Positions 1 through 7,518 of a DNA stretch of 8,243 bases are shown piece by piece. The stretch's first letter is position 1. Every line of letters starts with the position of its first letter. A model generated the notes under the pieces. The model had not been told where the DNA came from. It worked only from the letters and a program-made list of their open reading frames with translations, and ran no database searches. This stretch comes from Treponema sp. (lineage in GTDB: Bacteria > Spirochaetota > Spirochaetia > Treponematales > Breznakiellaceae), in assembly GCA_031276615.1 (NCBI GenBank), contig JAISND010000058.1, positions 1-8,243 on the forward strand, written 5' to 3'. Made by a program: the position numbers and the translations under genes.

Positions 1-1158
1 ATCGCCAAGATTAGGGCGGGGTCTCCCGATTTGATAATCATGGATTACCACCTGAGCCGCCAGGGCTGTCTTGAAGTTCTCCAGGCAAAGAAGAACAACC
101 CCAACGCGGCCAGCGTACCTGTTATTGTCATGGCCCAGCGTATAGATCAGAGGCGGATAATCGCCCTGGCGCCTTTCAATGTCAAAAAAGTTTTTACCAA
201 GCCGGTAAAAATAGACGTTCTCTTTGCCACCCTTTCGGAGCTTCTGCACGTACCCTTCAATGTGGATGAAAGTCCCGGAATTGTGGAAGTTCATGTCAAT
301 GACGCCATTGTCTTTATTGAGATCGCACAGGGGCTTAACCGGGACAAGCTGGATCTCCTCCACTTCAAGATCGTCGAGCTTGTCAATCTGTATGAGATTA
401 AAACCCCCAAGATAATTGTGATGCTCAGTGATATGGTTCTGGGTTTTGCCGATGCGCCGAATCTGCAGAAACTGCTTGATGTGGTAATAAAGGCTTCCCG
501 GGCAAAACTGAGACACATCAAGGTTTTGACCAGGAATGACTTTGCCAGGAAATTTATCGAGGGCCGGAAGGAATACGCGGATATAAGCGTTGTCTCCAAT
601 CTGCAATACGCAATGGACGGACTCCTCGCCGAGCTGGATGAGTCCATGCAGTACGCGGAGAAAAAAGCCGAAATCATCGGGGACAGGGTGCTTTCCGCCG
701 AACACGCCGAAGGGGAGACCATGCAGCTCCGCTTTGAAGCGGAACTCAGGCCCAAAAAACAGGACGCCGAAGCGGTGAAGGAGTATCTTCAGAGTCTCAG
801 GATAGCCGTGGTGGATGATGACATGATCATCAGGGAGATGCTTAAAAACACTTTCAGGCCTTCGGGCGCGGAGATTGTCTGTTTTGAGAACGGCGCCAAA
901 TTCATGGCTTCGGCAAACAATGAAAATTTTGATCTTGTGTTTCTTGATCTTGTGATGCCCGAAATGGATGGTTTCGCCGTCCTCAACGGGCTGCACGCGA
1001 AGGATATGCAGATTCCGGTGATCGTTCTTTCCGCGGTAACCCAGCGTGAAACGGTTATCAGAACCTTCCAGATGGGCGTAAAGAGCTACCTGACAAAGCC
1101 GCTGAAGCCGGACGCTGTTTTCAGGAAGGCAATGGAAATCCTCAAACCCGCCCTGTAA
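1..1158 (+). CDS. Response regulator with REC / STAS-like / REC architecture (5' end outside the window)
   Basis: The reading frame is open from base 1: the ten codons before the TTG at 31 (IAKIRAGSPD) fit a receiver domain, so the gene starts upstream and TTG 31 is not its start. Counting from the TTG codon as residue 1, the first receiver keeps its phospho-acceptor Asp5 (IIMDYH) and Lys57 (FTKP). It has Ala (IVMAQ) where Ser or Thr is usual. Residues about 84-200 show alternating strands and helices with the feel of a STAS domain (VNDAIVFIEI, KIIVMLSDMV, IKVLTRNDFA); this is a fold-level guess. A charged helical linker (about 201-255) leads to a complete second receiver with Asp262-Asp264, Asp306 (FLDLVMPEMDG), Ser334 and Lys356. 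No DNA-binding or enzymatic output domain is seen, so it probably acts by protein contact or as a phosphate relay. It overlaps the next gene by one base (TAATG), which implies coupled translation with the kinase. Confidence 0.85.
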   Translation: MAKIRAGSPDLIIMDYHLSRQGCLEVLQAKKNNPNAASVPVIVMAQRIDQRRIIALAPFNVKKVFTKPVKIDVLFATLSELLHVPFNVDESPGIVEVHVNDAIVFIEIAQGLNRDKLDLLHFKIVELVNLYEIKTPKIIVMLSDMVLGFADAPNLQKLLDVVIKASRAKLRHIKVLTRNDFARKFIEGRKEYADISVVSNLQYAMDGLLAELDESMQYAEKKAEIIGDRVLSAEHAEGETMQLRFEAELRPKKQDAEAVKEYLQSLRIAVVDDDMIIREMLKNTFRPSGAEIVCFENGAKFMASANNENFDLVFLDLVMPEMDGFAVLNGLHAKDMQIPVIVLSAVTQRETVIRTFQMGVKSYLTKPLKPDAVFRKAMEILKPAL

Positions 1159-3371
1159 TGAAAAAGCGCCGTAAAAACACCGGGCTCCGCGGCGCTCCTG
1201 CCGCGGGGGTTCACGCCGGATTCCCCGCAAAGAGAAATCCGCCGGACAGGAAGATCGCGGAAGACACAACGGAGGCAAAAAGCCGCTTCCTTGCCAATAT
1301 AAGCCACGAGATCCGCACGCCACTTCAGACCATTATCGGCATGACGGAACTTCTCATGGACACCTCCCTTGATCACGAACAGTCCGAATATTCACGGCAG
1401 ATCAGATTTTCCGCGGAGGTGCTTCTTTCCCTTGTCAACGATATTCTTGATTATTCAAAACTTGAAGCGGGAAAGATGGAACTGGAACAGCTTGATTTTG
1501 ATTTTGAAGAACTGGTCGAACAGTCGGTAGAGATGGTGTCGCTTGAAGCCCACCGCAAGGGGCTTGAGATTGCCATTGAAATTCCGGCGGATACCAGGCT
1601 TGTTCTCAGGGGGGATCCCCACAAGATCAGGCAGATAGTGATAAACCTTGCGAAGAACGCGGTCAAGTTTACCGACAGGGGAGGGGTAACCATATCAAGC
1701 TCCCTTGGCAGGTATAAAGGGCAGGAGGCCCTTAGCCTCGCGGTGGCGGATACCGGCATCGGGGTTGCCCCGGATCTTCGGGGCAGGCTCTTTACAAGTT
1801 TCACGCAGGCCGGCGCTTCAACCTCCCGGCGTTTCGGCGGCACCGGCCTCGGCCTTGCCATCTGCAGAAACCTGGTGGAGCTTATGGGCGGCTTCATCGA
1901 AATGGTTCCCAATGAGGGCGGCGGTTCGATTTTCCGTTTTACCATCCCCCTCAGGCGCGCTGATTCCGCCCCTCCCGCGGCCGAAAGCGCCGGAGGCAAA
2001 CGGGAGCTGCGCATACTTGTGGTTGACGATCATCCCGAATCAAGGCGCGTCATCTGCTCTTGCCTGGCGGACATGGGCTTTGTAAACATCGGGGCCGCCG
2101 CATCGGGCGACGAGGCCCTTGCCTTCATGAGGCGGGCCGCGGCGGAGGGCAGACCCTGCGGTCTTTGCTTTATCGATTCGGTAATGCCCGTCATGGACGG
2201 GTGGCGCCTTGCCGCGGAGATTCACAATGATGAAAGCATATGCGGCGCAAAGCTGATTCTCATGGTGCCCCGCGGCATGCCGGGGGCGGATACCAAGATG
2301 ACCCTGCTCGAGTGGTTCCGGGCCTATATCAACAAGCCCGTTAAACGCCGCGCCCTTGGGGCTGTTATCCGTTCCCTTGACGAGGCAAACCTTGAAGCTG
2401 TTCCGGCGGAAGAAGCGGAAGCCGCGCCGTCTCCCGCCGCCGGGCCTGCCCGCGGGGAAGCGGGCGGAACGGCGGCTCCCGGTTCCCGCCCGCTCGTTCT
2501 TGTCGCCGAGGATCACAGGGTAAACCAAAATCTTTTTTCCCTGTACCTGGAAAAAACCGGCTGCGATTCGATTCTGGCCGGCGACGGGCTGGAGGCCCTG
2601 GAAAAGGCCGCGGCCAACAGGGTTTCGCTGGTTTTTATGGACATCCAGATGCCCCGCATGAACGGGTATGAAGCGGCCAAAGCCCTTCGGGAAAAGGGAT
2701 TCAGGCGTCCCCTTGTAGCGGTTACCGCCGGAGCGCTTCCCGGCGAGCATGCCCGGTGCCTGGAAGCCGGTTTTGACGATGTTTTGACAAAGCCCTTCAA
2801 ACGGGCCGATCTTGAAAAGATGCTTTTGAAGTGGCTCCGTGTCCGGCAGGACGGGGACGCCCGACAGGAGAGCGCCGCCGTTCCGTCATGCGTCATTGTT
2901 TCGCCTGACGGCGATCTTCCGGGGCCCGCGGTTCCCCCCGGGACGGCGGTGTCCCCCGCCGCCCCGCCGCCTGTTTCCGGGACGGAAACGGCGGCTTTGG
3001 TTCCGGACGCGGAAGTTTTTGACATCGCCGATTTGCTTGATACCTTTATGGACAACGAGGAAGCCGTCAAACCCCTGCTTGCCTGTTTTGTCGAACGTAC
3101 CGGCGAACAGCTTGAATCTGAAATCCCCGGCCTGCTCGCGGCGAAAGACTGGCAGAAAGCATGCCTGGAGGTTCACACCGTCAAGGGCAGCGCGCTTACC
3201 CTGGGGGGCAGGGAACTCGGCAGGGCCGCGGCCCGGCTGGAACTTGCCTGCAGAAACGCCGATTCCGGGGAAGCGGAAGCCGCCCTGCCTCCGGCGCTGG
3301 AAGCCTATGCCCGTTTCAGGACAGCCGCCCTGAAGTACCTCGGCGCTTCTTCGGGCGCGGCAAAAGGATAA
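1158..3371 (+). CDS. Hybrid histidine kinase, HisKA-HATPase-REC-REC-Hpt, no sensor domain
   Basis: A 737-residue cytoplasmic hybrid kinase carrying a full phosphorelay. HisKA has phospho-His50 in ANISHEIRTPLQ. The ATPase domain follows with N-box (NLAKNAVKF, about 163-171), G1 box DTGIG (198-202), F-box (LFTSFTQ, 211-217) and G2 box GGTGLGL (227-233). Receiver 1 (about 284-407) has Asp290/Asp291, Asp340 (FIDSVMPVMDG) and Lys393, but no Ser/Thr at the usual switch position (LILMVPRG). Receiver 2 (about 445-560) is canonical: Glu451/Asp452, Asp495 (MDIQMPRMNG), Thr523, Lys545. An Hpt domain (about 620-730) carries phospho-His673 in VHTVKGSAL. Two Ala/Pro/Gly-rich linkers (about 410-443 and 565-617) separate the modules. 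No transmembrane segment, PAS or GAF domain is visible; only about 45 residues precede the H-box. The ATG overlaps the TAA of the upstream regulator, has no clear Shine-Dalgarno sequence, and is the only sensible start in frame. Its partner is probably the neighbouring regulator. Confidence 0.95.
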   Translation: MKKRRKNTGLRGAPAAGVHAGFPAKRNPPDRKIAEDTTEAKSRFLANISHEIRTPLQTIIGMTELLMDTSLDHEQSEYSRQIRFSAEVLLSLVNDILDYSKLEAGKMELEQLDFDFEELVEQSVEMVSLEAHRKGLEIAIEIPADTRLVLRGDPHKIRQIVINLAKNAVKFTDRGGVTISSSLGRYKGQEALSLAVADTGIGVAPDLRGRLFTSFTQAGASTSRRFGGTGLGLAICRNLVELMGGFIEMVPNEGGGSIFRFTIPLRRADSAPPAAESAGGKRELRILVVDDHPESRRVICSCLADMGFVNIGAAASGDEALAFMRRAAAEGRPCGLCFIDSVMPVMDGWRLAAEIHNDESICGAKLILMVPRGMPGADTKMTLLEWFRAYINKPVKRRALGAVIRSLDEANLEAVPAEEAEAAPSPAAGPARGEAGGTAAPGSRPLVLVAEDHRVNQNLFSLYLEKTGCDSILAGDGLEALEKAAANRVSLVFMDIQMPRMNGYEAAKALREKGFRRPLVAVTAGALPGEHARCLEAGFDDVLTKPFKRADLEKMLLKWLRVRQDGDARQESAAVPSCVIVSPDGDLPGPAVPPGTAVSPAAPPPVSGTETAALVPDAEVFDIADLLDTFMDNEEAVKPLLACFVERTGEQLESEIPGLLAAKDWQKACLEVHTVKGSALTLGGRELGRAAARLELACRNADSGEAEAALPPALEAYARFRTAALKYLGASSGAAKG
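3365..3368 (+). promoter_or_regulatory. Ribosome binding site supporting a GTG start
   Basis: AGGA lies 7 bases before the GTG at 3376 and overlaps the last sense codons of the kinase gene. No ATG lies nearby in frame, and the PHP metal motif HTH begins six codons later. The GTG is therefore the best start for the phosphatase gene. Confidence 0.6.
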
Positions 3372-3375
3372 GCCC

Positions 3376-4245
3376 GTGGCGTATTCTTCCCTTCACACCC
3401 ACACTTTTTTTTGCGACGGCAGGGACGATGTTGAAACAATGTGCCGCGCCGCCTTTGGGAAGGGACTCTGCGCCGTTGGTTTCAGCGCCCACGGCCCGGT
3501 ATTCGCCAAAACGGGAATCAAAACAGACTGGCATCTTCCCGATGAACGCCTCGATGAGTACATGGATGAAGTGAAGGCGGCCCGGCGCCGCTGGGAGGGA
3601 AGGCTCCGGGTTTACCTCGGCCTTGAACTTGATTATATCAAGGGGCTGCGTTCGGCTATGGATCGGGACATCCTGAGTCTGGGGCTGGATTACATCATCG
3701 GTTCGGTTCATTACATCGTACCCCAAAACGGCGCGGGGCCTTTTACCGTAGACGGCCCTCCGGAAGAGATGGAAAGGGGAGTCCGGGAAGGTTTTGGCGG
3801 GGACGGCGAAGCCATGATGCAGGCCTACTGGGACGCGCTGGAGGAAATGATCGCCCTGGGCGGTTTTGATATTTTGGGCCACGCCGATCTTGTTAAAAAA
3901 AACAACCAGGACGGCCGCTGGTTTGATACGGAAAGCCCCTCCTACGGGGGACGGCTTTCCGGAATTGCCCGCGCCGCCGGCCGCTCCGGCCTTGTCGTGG
4001 AAATCAACACCGGCGGCCTTAACCGGGGCAGAACCAGGGACACCTATCCTTCAACAGCCTTTCTCCGTCTTCTTGGGGAGAATCAGGTTCCGGTTCTCGT
4101 CAGCGCCGACGCCCACCGCGCGGAGGATATCGCCGGCCACTACGATACCGCCCGCAATGCCCTGCTTGAGGCGGCGTACACCGGCCACGTTCTTTTTCAG
4201 GGCAGGAAAAACGGCAGGGCCCTTTGGCGCAGTGAGGCTTTGTAG
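3376..4245 (+). CDS. hisK: PHP-family phosphoesterase, histidinol-phosphatase (HisJ/HisK type)
   Basis: A 289-residue single-domain PHP protein, close to the usual length of PHP histidinol-phosphatases, which hydrolyse L-histidinol phosphate to histidinol in histidine synthesis. The metal-binding residues expected for a trinuclear centre are in place: His7 and His9 (LHTHT), Asp14 (FFCDG), His39 (FSAHGP), Glu84 (LGLELDYI), His112 (GSVHYI), His169 (GHADLVKK), then Glu209 (VEINTGG), Asp244 and His246 (SADAH). No signal peptide or membrane segment is seen, so it is cytoplasmic. It begins 4 bases after the kinase stop codon and is probably co-transcribed. No other histidine-biosynthesis gene is in the window; genomes with scattered his genes often have hisK alone, but the relay neighbourhood leaves open another phosphomonoester substrate. 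The family call is firm, the substrate is inferred, and the symbol follows homology only. Confidence 0.85.
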   Translation: MAYSSLHTHTFFCDGRDDVETMCRAAFGKGLCAVGFSAHGPVFAKTGIKTDWHLPDERLDEYMDEVKAARRRWEGRLRVYLGLELDYIKGLRSAMDRDILSLGLDYIIGSVHYIVPQNGAGPFTVDGPPEEMERGVREGFGGDGEAMMQAYWDALEEMIALGGFDILGHADLVKKNNQDGRWFDTESPSYGGRLSGIARAAGRSGLVVEINTGGLNRGRTRDTYPSTAFLRLLGENQVPVLVSADAHRAEDIAGHYDTARNALLEAAYTGHVLFQGRKNGRALWRSEAL

Positions 4246-4530
4246 GCCGCTTGGTTGTTCCGGCAAAAACGCGCTAAAGACTCAAGTCAAGGTTTTGTCG
4301 GAACACGGTATACAGGGAAGAGGCCAAGGTCCGAAACTGTGCGCCCCCGCCAGACCGATACTCCCCAGCCCCGACTTCAGTACCACCTGTTCCGGGAGAA
4401 CAGAAACCGTTTGCGGCAGAATGTTTTGTCCTGAGGTTTTTCACCAAAGTTTTTGTCAGTCCACAACGAACAGGAAGAAGCAGGAGCTAAAGCCCTGGTA
4501 ACAGCGGCAGCCGTGCCGTACATCCGCAGC
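4246..4530. other. Gap between convergent genes, no gene found
   Basis: After the long inverted repeat, this stretch holds a perfect 6-bp hairpin CTGTTC/GAACAG at 4387-4403 and a bulged hairpin CAGG-A-GC/GC-CCTG at 4481-4497. The latter lies 34 bases past the end of nrdG and is followed, on the minus strand, by a pyrimidine-rich tract. It could be a weak terminator for nrdG, but there is no proper T-run. Reading frames on both strands are short and resemble no protein I recognise. Confidence 0.4.
4257..4304. repeat. Long imperfect inverted repeat downstream of the phosphatase gene
   Basis: Arms at 4257-4270 (GTTCCGGCAAAAAC) and 4291-4304 (GGTTTTGTCGGAAC) pair over 14 positions with one G-U wobble and one A-G mismatch. 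The 20-base loop holds a small palindrome GACT-CA-AGTC (4280-4289). It starts 12 bases after the stop codon, so it could stabilise the 3' end of the mRNA or help end transcription. No T-run follows on either strand, so it is not a standard intrinsic terminator. It shares CAAAA, GCGCTAA and GGTTTTG, in the same order, with the palindrome at 7519-7560. Confidence 0.65.
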
Positions 4531-5178
4531 TCAGAACGCCAGAGTCACCGCCTTTCCCCCGGCAAGACTCCTCCGCACGTCAACAAGCCGCTGGTTTGAA
4601 GAACCCCGGAAACGGAGATCGATGTTCCGCAGGGCCTGAATAAAGGGGCCGTCCACCAGTATGTCCGTGGCCTCAACAAGACGCCGCCAGCCTGCCGCCG
4701 CGGAACCGCCGCCGGCCGCGCCGCCCCCGAAGCCTGCCGCCGCGCAAAGATCCTCCCAGAGATAGCCCGTGAAGGTTACAACCGAAAGCCCCAGGGCGCG
4801 GACTTCTTCCGCAAGGACGGCGCAGGCCTCCGCCTGGGTAAAGGGATCGCCTCCGGAAAGGGTAATGCCGTCCAGCAGGGGGTTCTCCCTTATTTCGCCT
4901 AACAACTCCCTGACCGCCGCGGGGCGGCCGCCCTCAAAACTCTGAAGCCGCCGGTTGTGGCAGCCGGGGCAGCGAAAATCGCAGCCCTGCACAAAGACGA
5001 CATAGCGAAAGCCCGGCCCGTCCACGATGGATTCGGGTTCTGTTCCGCCGATGCGCAGGACGGCGTCTTCAGCGGAGGAAGCGCCGCGGGCCGTGTCCGG
5101 TCTTGTGTCCGCCGTGTCCGCGCCGGAACCGGCAGCGCCGCGCCGGATTGTACCGGCCGCGGTCTCATACACGGGCAT
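4531..5178 (-). CDS. nrdG: Anaerobic ribonucleotide reductase activating protein (radical SAM)
   Basis: NrdG uses a [4Fe-4S] cluster to split S-adenosylmethionine and abstract a hydrogen from the C-terminal glycine of NrdD, making the glycyl radical. The 215-residue product shows the family opening EPESIVDGPGFRYVVFVQGC. Its cluster cysteines are Cys66, Cys70 and Cys73 in CDFRCPGC (CxxxCxxC). SAM-binding TLSGGDPF lies at 107-114, VTFTGYLWEDL at 134-144, DILVDGPF at 172-179, and the closing RGSSNQRLVDV at 191-201. Two features are unusual: about 40 Ala/Gly/Thr/Asp-rich residues precede the point where NrdG proteins normally begin (about Leu41), and a Gly/Ala-rich insert (about 146-163) follows the SAM region. 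The ATG at 5178 lies inside the end of nrdD (14-base overlap), with GGTGA just upstream. No ATG, GTG or TTG sits near codon 41; a CTG there is the only other candidate. Cotranscription with nrdD is expected. Confidence 0.95.
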   Translation of the reverse strand: MPVYETAAGTIRRGAAGSGADTADTRPDTARGASSAEDAVLRIGGTEPESIVDGPGFRYVVFVQGCDFRCPGCHNRRLQSFEGGRPAAVRELLGEIRENPLLDGITLSGGDPFTQAEACAVLAEEVRALGLSVVTFTGYLWEDLCAAAGFGGGAAGGGSAAAGWRRLVEATDILVDGPFIQALRNIDLRFRGSSNQRLVDVRRSLAGGKAVTLAF

Positions 5179-7483
5179 GCTTCACCCGATCCCGCTCTTC
5201 GGCGCGCTTGGCATTGTTGAAACGCTCAAGGGTTCCCACAAGATAGCCGGTGATGCGCCGGATCCGCTCAAAGGGCCGATCCCCTTCTTCACGGCCGCAC
5301 TTTGGGCATCTTTCACCGATGATACCCCGGTACCCGCAGACCGGATCGCGATCAAGGGGGTGGTTGATGCTGCCGTAGCCGATGCCGGCCTCCTTCATCG
5401 CCCGGACAATTTTTTCAAAGGCTTCGGGGTTTTTCGAGGCGTCTCCGTCAAGCTCAATGTAAGTGATGTGCCCCGCGTTGGTCAGGGCATGGTAGGGCGC
5501 TTCGATCTGAATTTTTTTCAGGGCGCCGATGGGAAAGTATACCGGAACATGGAAACTGTTGGTGTAGTAGTCGCGGTCGGTGACGCCCGGAATTGAACCG
5601 AAGATATCCCGGTCCATTTTGACAAAGCGGCCGGAAAGTCCCTCGGCGGGGGTGGCGATGAGGGAGAAATTCAGTTTCCGTTTCAGGCTTTCTTCGTCCA
5701 TGCGGCTGCGTAGGCGGCTGATGATCCTGAGCCCCAGAGCCTGGGCATCGGCGGATTCCCCGTGATGTTTGCCGGTGAGGGCGAAAAGACATTCGGCAAG
5801 TCCGATGAAACCAAGCGTCAGGGTTCCGTGCCTGAGCACTTCGCGGATTTCATCCTCCCAGCCCAGCCTGTCCGAATCGAGCCAGATACCCTGGCCCATG
5901 AGGAAGGGGAAATTTTTCACCTTCTTCCCGGCCTGAATTTCAAAGCGTTCAAGAAGCTGGGCAACGATAAGATCCGCCTTTATGTCCAGTTCATCAAAAA
6001 AAAGATCAGGGTTTCCCCCGGCGCGCAGGGCAAGGCGGGGCAGGTTAATCGTGGTAAAGCTCAGGTTCCCCCTGCCGTAGGTTATCTCCTTTTCGGGGTC
6101 GTGAATGTTCGCGATTACCCGTGTCCTGCAGCCCATGTAGGCGATTTCGGTTTCGGGTTTTCCGGCGCGGTAATATTGCAGATTGAAAGGCGCGTCCTGA
6201 AAGGAAAAATTGGGAAAGAGCCGCCTGGAGCTGACCCGGCAGGCAAGCTGAAAGAGATCGTAATTCGGATCCTCCGGGTTGTAGTTGATTCCCTCTTTGA
6301 CACGGAAAATTTGAATCGGAAAGATCGGCGTTTCGCCGTCGCCAAGACCGGCCTCGGTGGCGAGGAGTATGTTGCGTATAACCATGCGCCCTTCGGCGGA
6401 AGTGTCGGTTCCGTAGTTGATCGAGGAAAAGGGAATCTGTGCCCCTGCCCGGCTGTGCATGGTATTGAGGTTGTGGATCAGCGCCTCCATTGCCTGGTAG
6501 GCCGCTTTTTCGGTTTCCTCGAGGGCCTTTGCCCGGGCAAATTTCCGGAGGCGCCGGCTTGTTGACCCTCCGGTGAATCGCTCCAGGATCGCCGCCTCGG
6601 CGCGGTAGTATTCACCGGATCCCTCCGTGTCCGCAAGGGCGGGCTTCAGGGGACCCGCGAAGAGTTCTGCCTCAAGGGCCCTGCCCAGGGCCTCGCAGGC
6701 TTCCGGCACAAGCAGCTCTGCGGCTTTCAGCAGATTCTGCCGGTAACATTTGGCAAAGGTTTTGACCACGCCCGGCGCCAGTCCCCGCTCAAAATTGGGA
6801 ATGCTCTGCCCCCCGTGCTGGTCGTTCTGGTTCGACTGGATGGCGATACAGGCAAGGGCCGAGTAGCTCCTGATATCGTTGGGCTCCCGAATTGCCCCGT
6901 GCCCCGTACCGAAGCCGCCGCGGAAAAGCTTGTCGATATCAATCTGGCAGCAGGTGGTGGTGAGGGTGAAAAAGTCCAGATCGTGAATATGGATATCCCC
7001 TTCACGGTGAGCCCTGGCGTGTTCGGGATTGAGTATGAACAGCTCGTTAAACTGCTTTGCCGCCTCGGAACCGTACTTCAGCATGTTCCCCATGGCGGTG
7101 TTGCCGTCAATATTGGCGTTTTCCCGCTTCAGATCGTTATCTTTCGCGTCTTTTACGGCAAGTTCCTCAAAAGTCCGCATCAGCCGGGTGTTCATTTCCC
7201 GTATCCGTGTCCGTTCGGCACGGTACAGGATGAATTTTTTAGCCGCGGAGCCCAGCCCGCAGTCGATCAGGACCTCTTCAACCGTGTCCTGAATGTCCTC
7301 TACCTCGGGAATTTTCCCCCCGCAGCTGCTTTCCAGCCGGCCCGCGGCCTTTTCGGACACGGCCATAGCCTTTTCCCAATCCATAGTACCGGCGGCCATT
7401 CCCGCCTTGTACACCGCATTGGTGATTTTTTCGATATTAAACGGCGCCTCCCGTCCGTCCCGCTTCCGAATCCGCGTCGGCAT
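5165..7483 (-). CDS. nrdD: Anaerobic (class III) ribonucleoside-triphosphate reductase
   Basis: This oxygen-sensitive glycyl-radical enzyme reduces ribonucleoside triphosphates to deoxyribonucleotides during anaerobic growth. The 772-residue product begins with an ATP-cone for allosteric control (about 3-95; TRIRKRDGREAPFNIEKI). The catalytic barrel follows, with GDIHIHDLDFF (162-172) and a Cys178-Cys179 pair in TTTCCQIDID. It also shows the NQNDQHGGQSIPNFE block (218-232), Cys452 in YMGCRTRV, and TPAEG (611-615). The C terminus has the metal-binding knuckle and the radical site RITGYL, with Gly746 as the radical residue. The knuckle shows only Cys716, Cys726 and Cys729; Asp713 sits where many homologues have a fourth cysteine. 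The ATG is preceded by AGGGGG at 7490-7495, 6 bases away. It heads an operon with nrdG. Upstream NrdR-box-like sites suggest repression by NrdR. Confidence 0.97.
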   Translation of the reverse strand: MPTRIRKRDGREAPFNIEKITNAVYKAGMAAGTMDWEKAMAVSEKAAGRLESSCGGKIPEVEDIQDTVEEVLIDCGLGSAAKKFILYRAERTRIREMNTRLMRTFEELAVKDAKDNDLKRENANIDGNTAMGNMLKYGSEAAKQFNELFILNPEHARAHREGDIHIHDLDFFTLTTTCCQIDIDKLFRGGFGTGHGAIREPNDIRSYSALACIAIQSNQNDQHGGQSIPNFERGLAPGVVKTFAKCYRQNLLKAAELLVPEACEALGRALEAELFAGPLKPALADTEGSGEYYRAEAAILERFTGGSTSRRLRKFARAKALEETEKAAYQAMEALIHNLNTMHSRAGAQIPFSSINYGTDTSAEGRMVIRNILLATEAGLGDGETPIFPIQIFRVKEGINYNPEDPNYDLFQLACRVSSRRLFPNFSFQDAPFNLQYYRAGKPETEIAYMGCRTRVIANIHDPEKEITYGRGNLSFTTINLPRLALRAGGNPDLFFDELDIKADLIVAQLLERFEIQAGKKVKNFPFLMGQGIWLDSDRLGWEDEIREVLRHGTLTLGFIGLAECLFALTGKHHGESADAQALGLRIISRLRSRMDEESLKRKLNFSLIATPAEGLSGRFVKMDRDIFGSIPGVTDRDYYTNSFHVPVYFPIGALKKIQIEAPYHALTNAGHITYIELDGDASKNPEAFEKIVRAMKEAGIGYGSINHPLDRDPVCGYRGIIGERCPKCGREEGDRPFERIRRITGYLVGTLERFNNAKRAEERDRVKHARV

Positions 7484-7489
7484 GCCTTT

Positions 7490-7495
7490 CCCCCT
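7490..7495 (-). promoter_or_regulatory. Ribosome binding site of nrdD
   Basis: On the minus strand AGGGGG lies 6 bases before the ATG at 7483. It fixes this ATG as the start, directly ahead of the ATP-cone. Confidence 0.7.
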
Positions 7496-7518
7496 TTTTT
7501 GCAGTAATATAAGTCTGT

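Noticed and set aside
31..33. TTG as the start codon of the first gene
   Set aside because: The frame is open to the window edge and the ten preceding codons continue the receiver fold, so the true start lies upstream.
2040..2750. A 236-residue minus-strand reading frame inside the kinase gene
   Set aside because: It lies fully antisense to conserved receiver domains, has no recognisable domain, and long antisense frames are common in GC-rich coding DNA.
4257..4304. Standard intrinsic terminator
   Set aside because: The hairpin is good but no T-run follows on either strand; it is listed as a repeat instead.
3866..4501. A 211-residue plus-strand frame overlapping the end of the phosphatase gene
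   Set aside because: It is out of frame with a well-conserved gene and rich in Pro/Arg/Ala as expected for a shadow frame. Its tail in the gap shows no known motif.
5762..6565. A 267-residue plus-strand reading frame inside nrdD
   Set aside because: It is antisense to the conserved catalytic barrel of nrdD and resembles no protein family.
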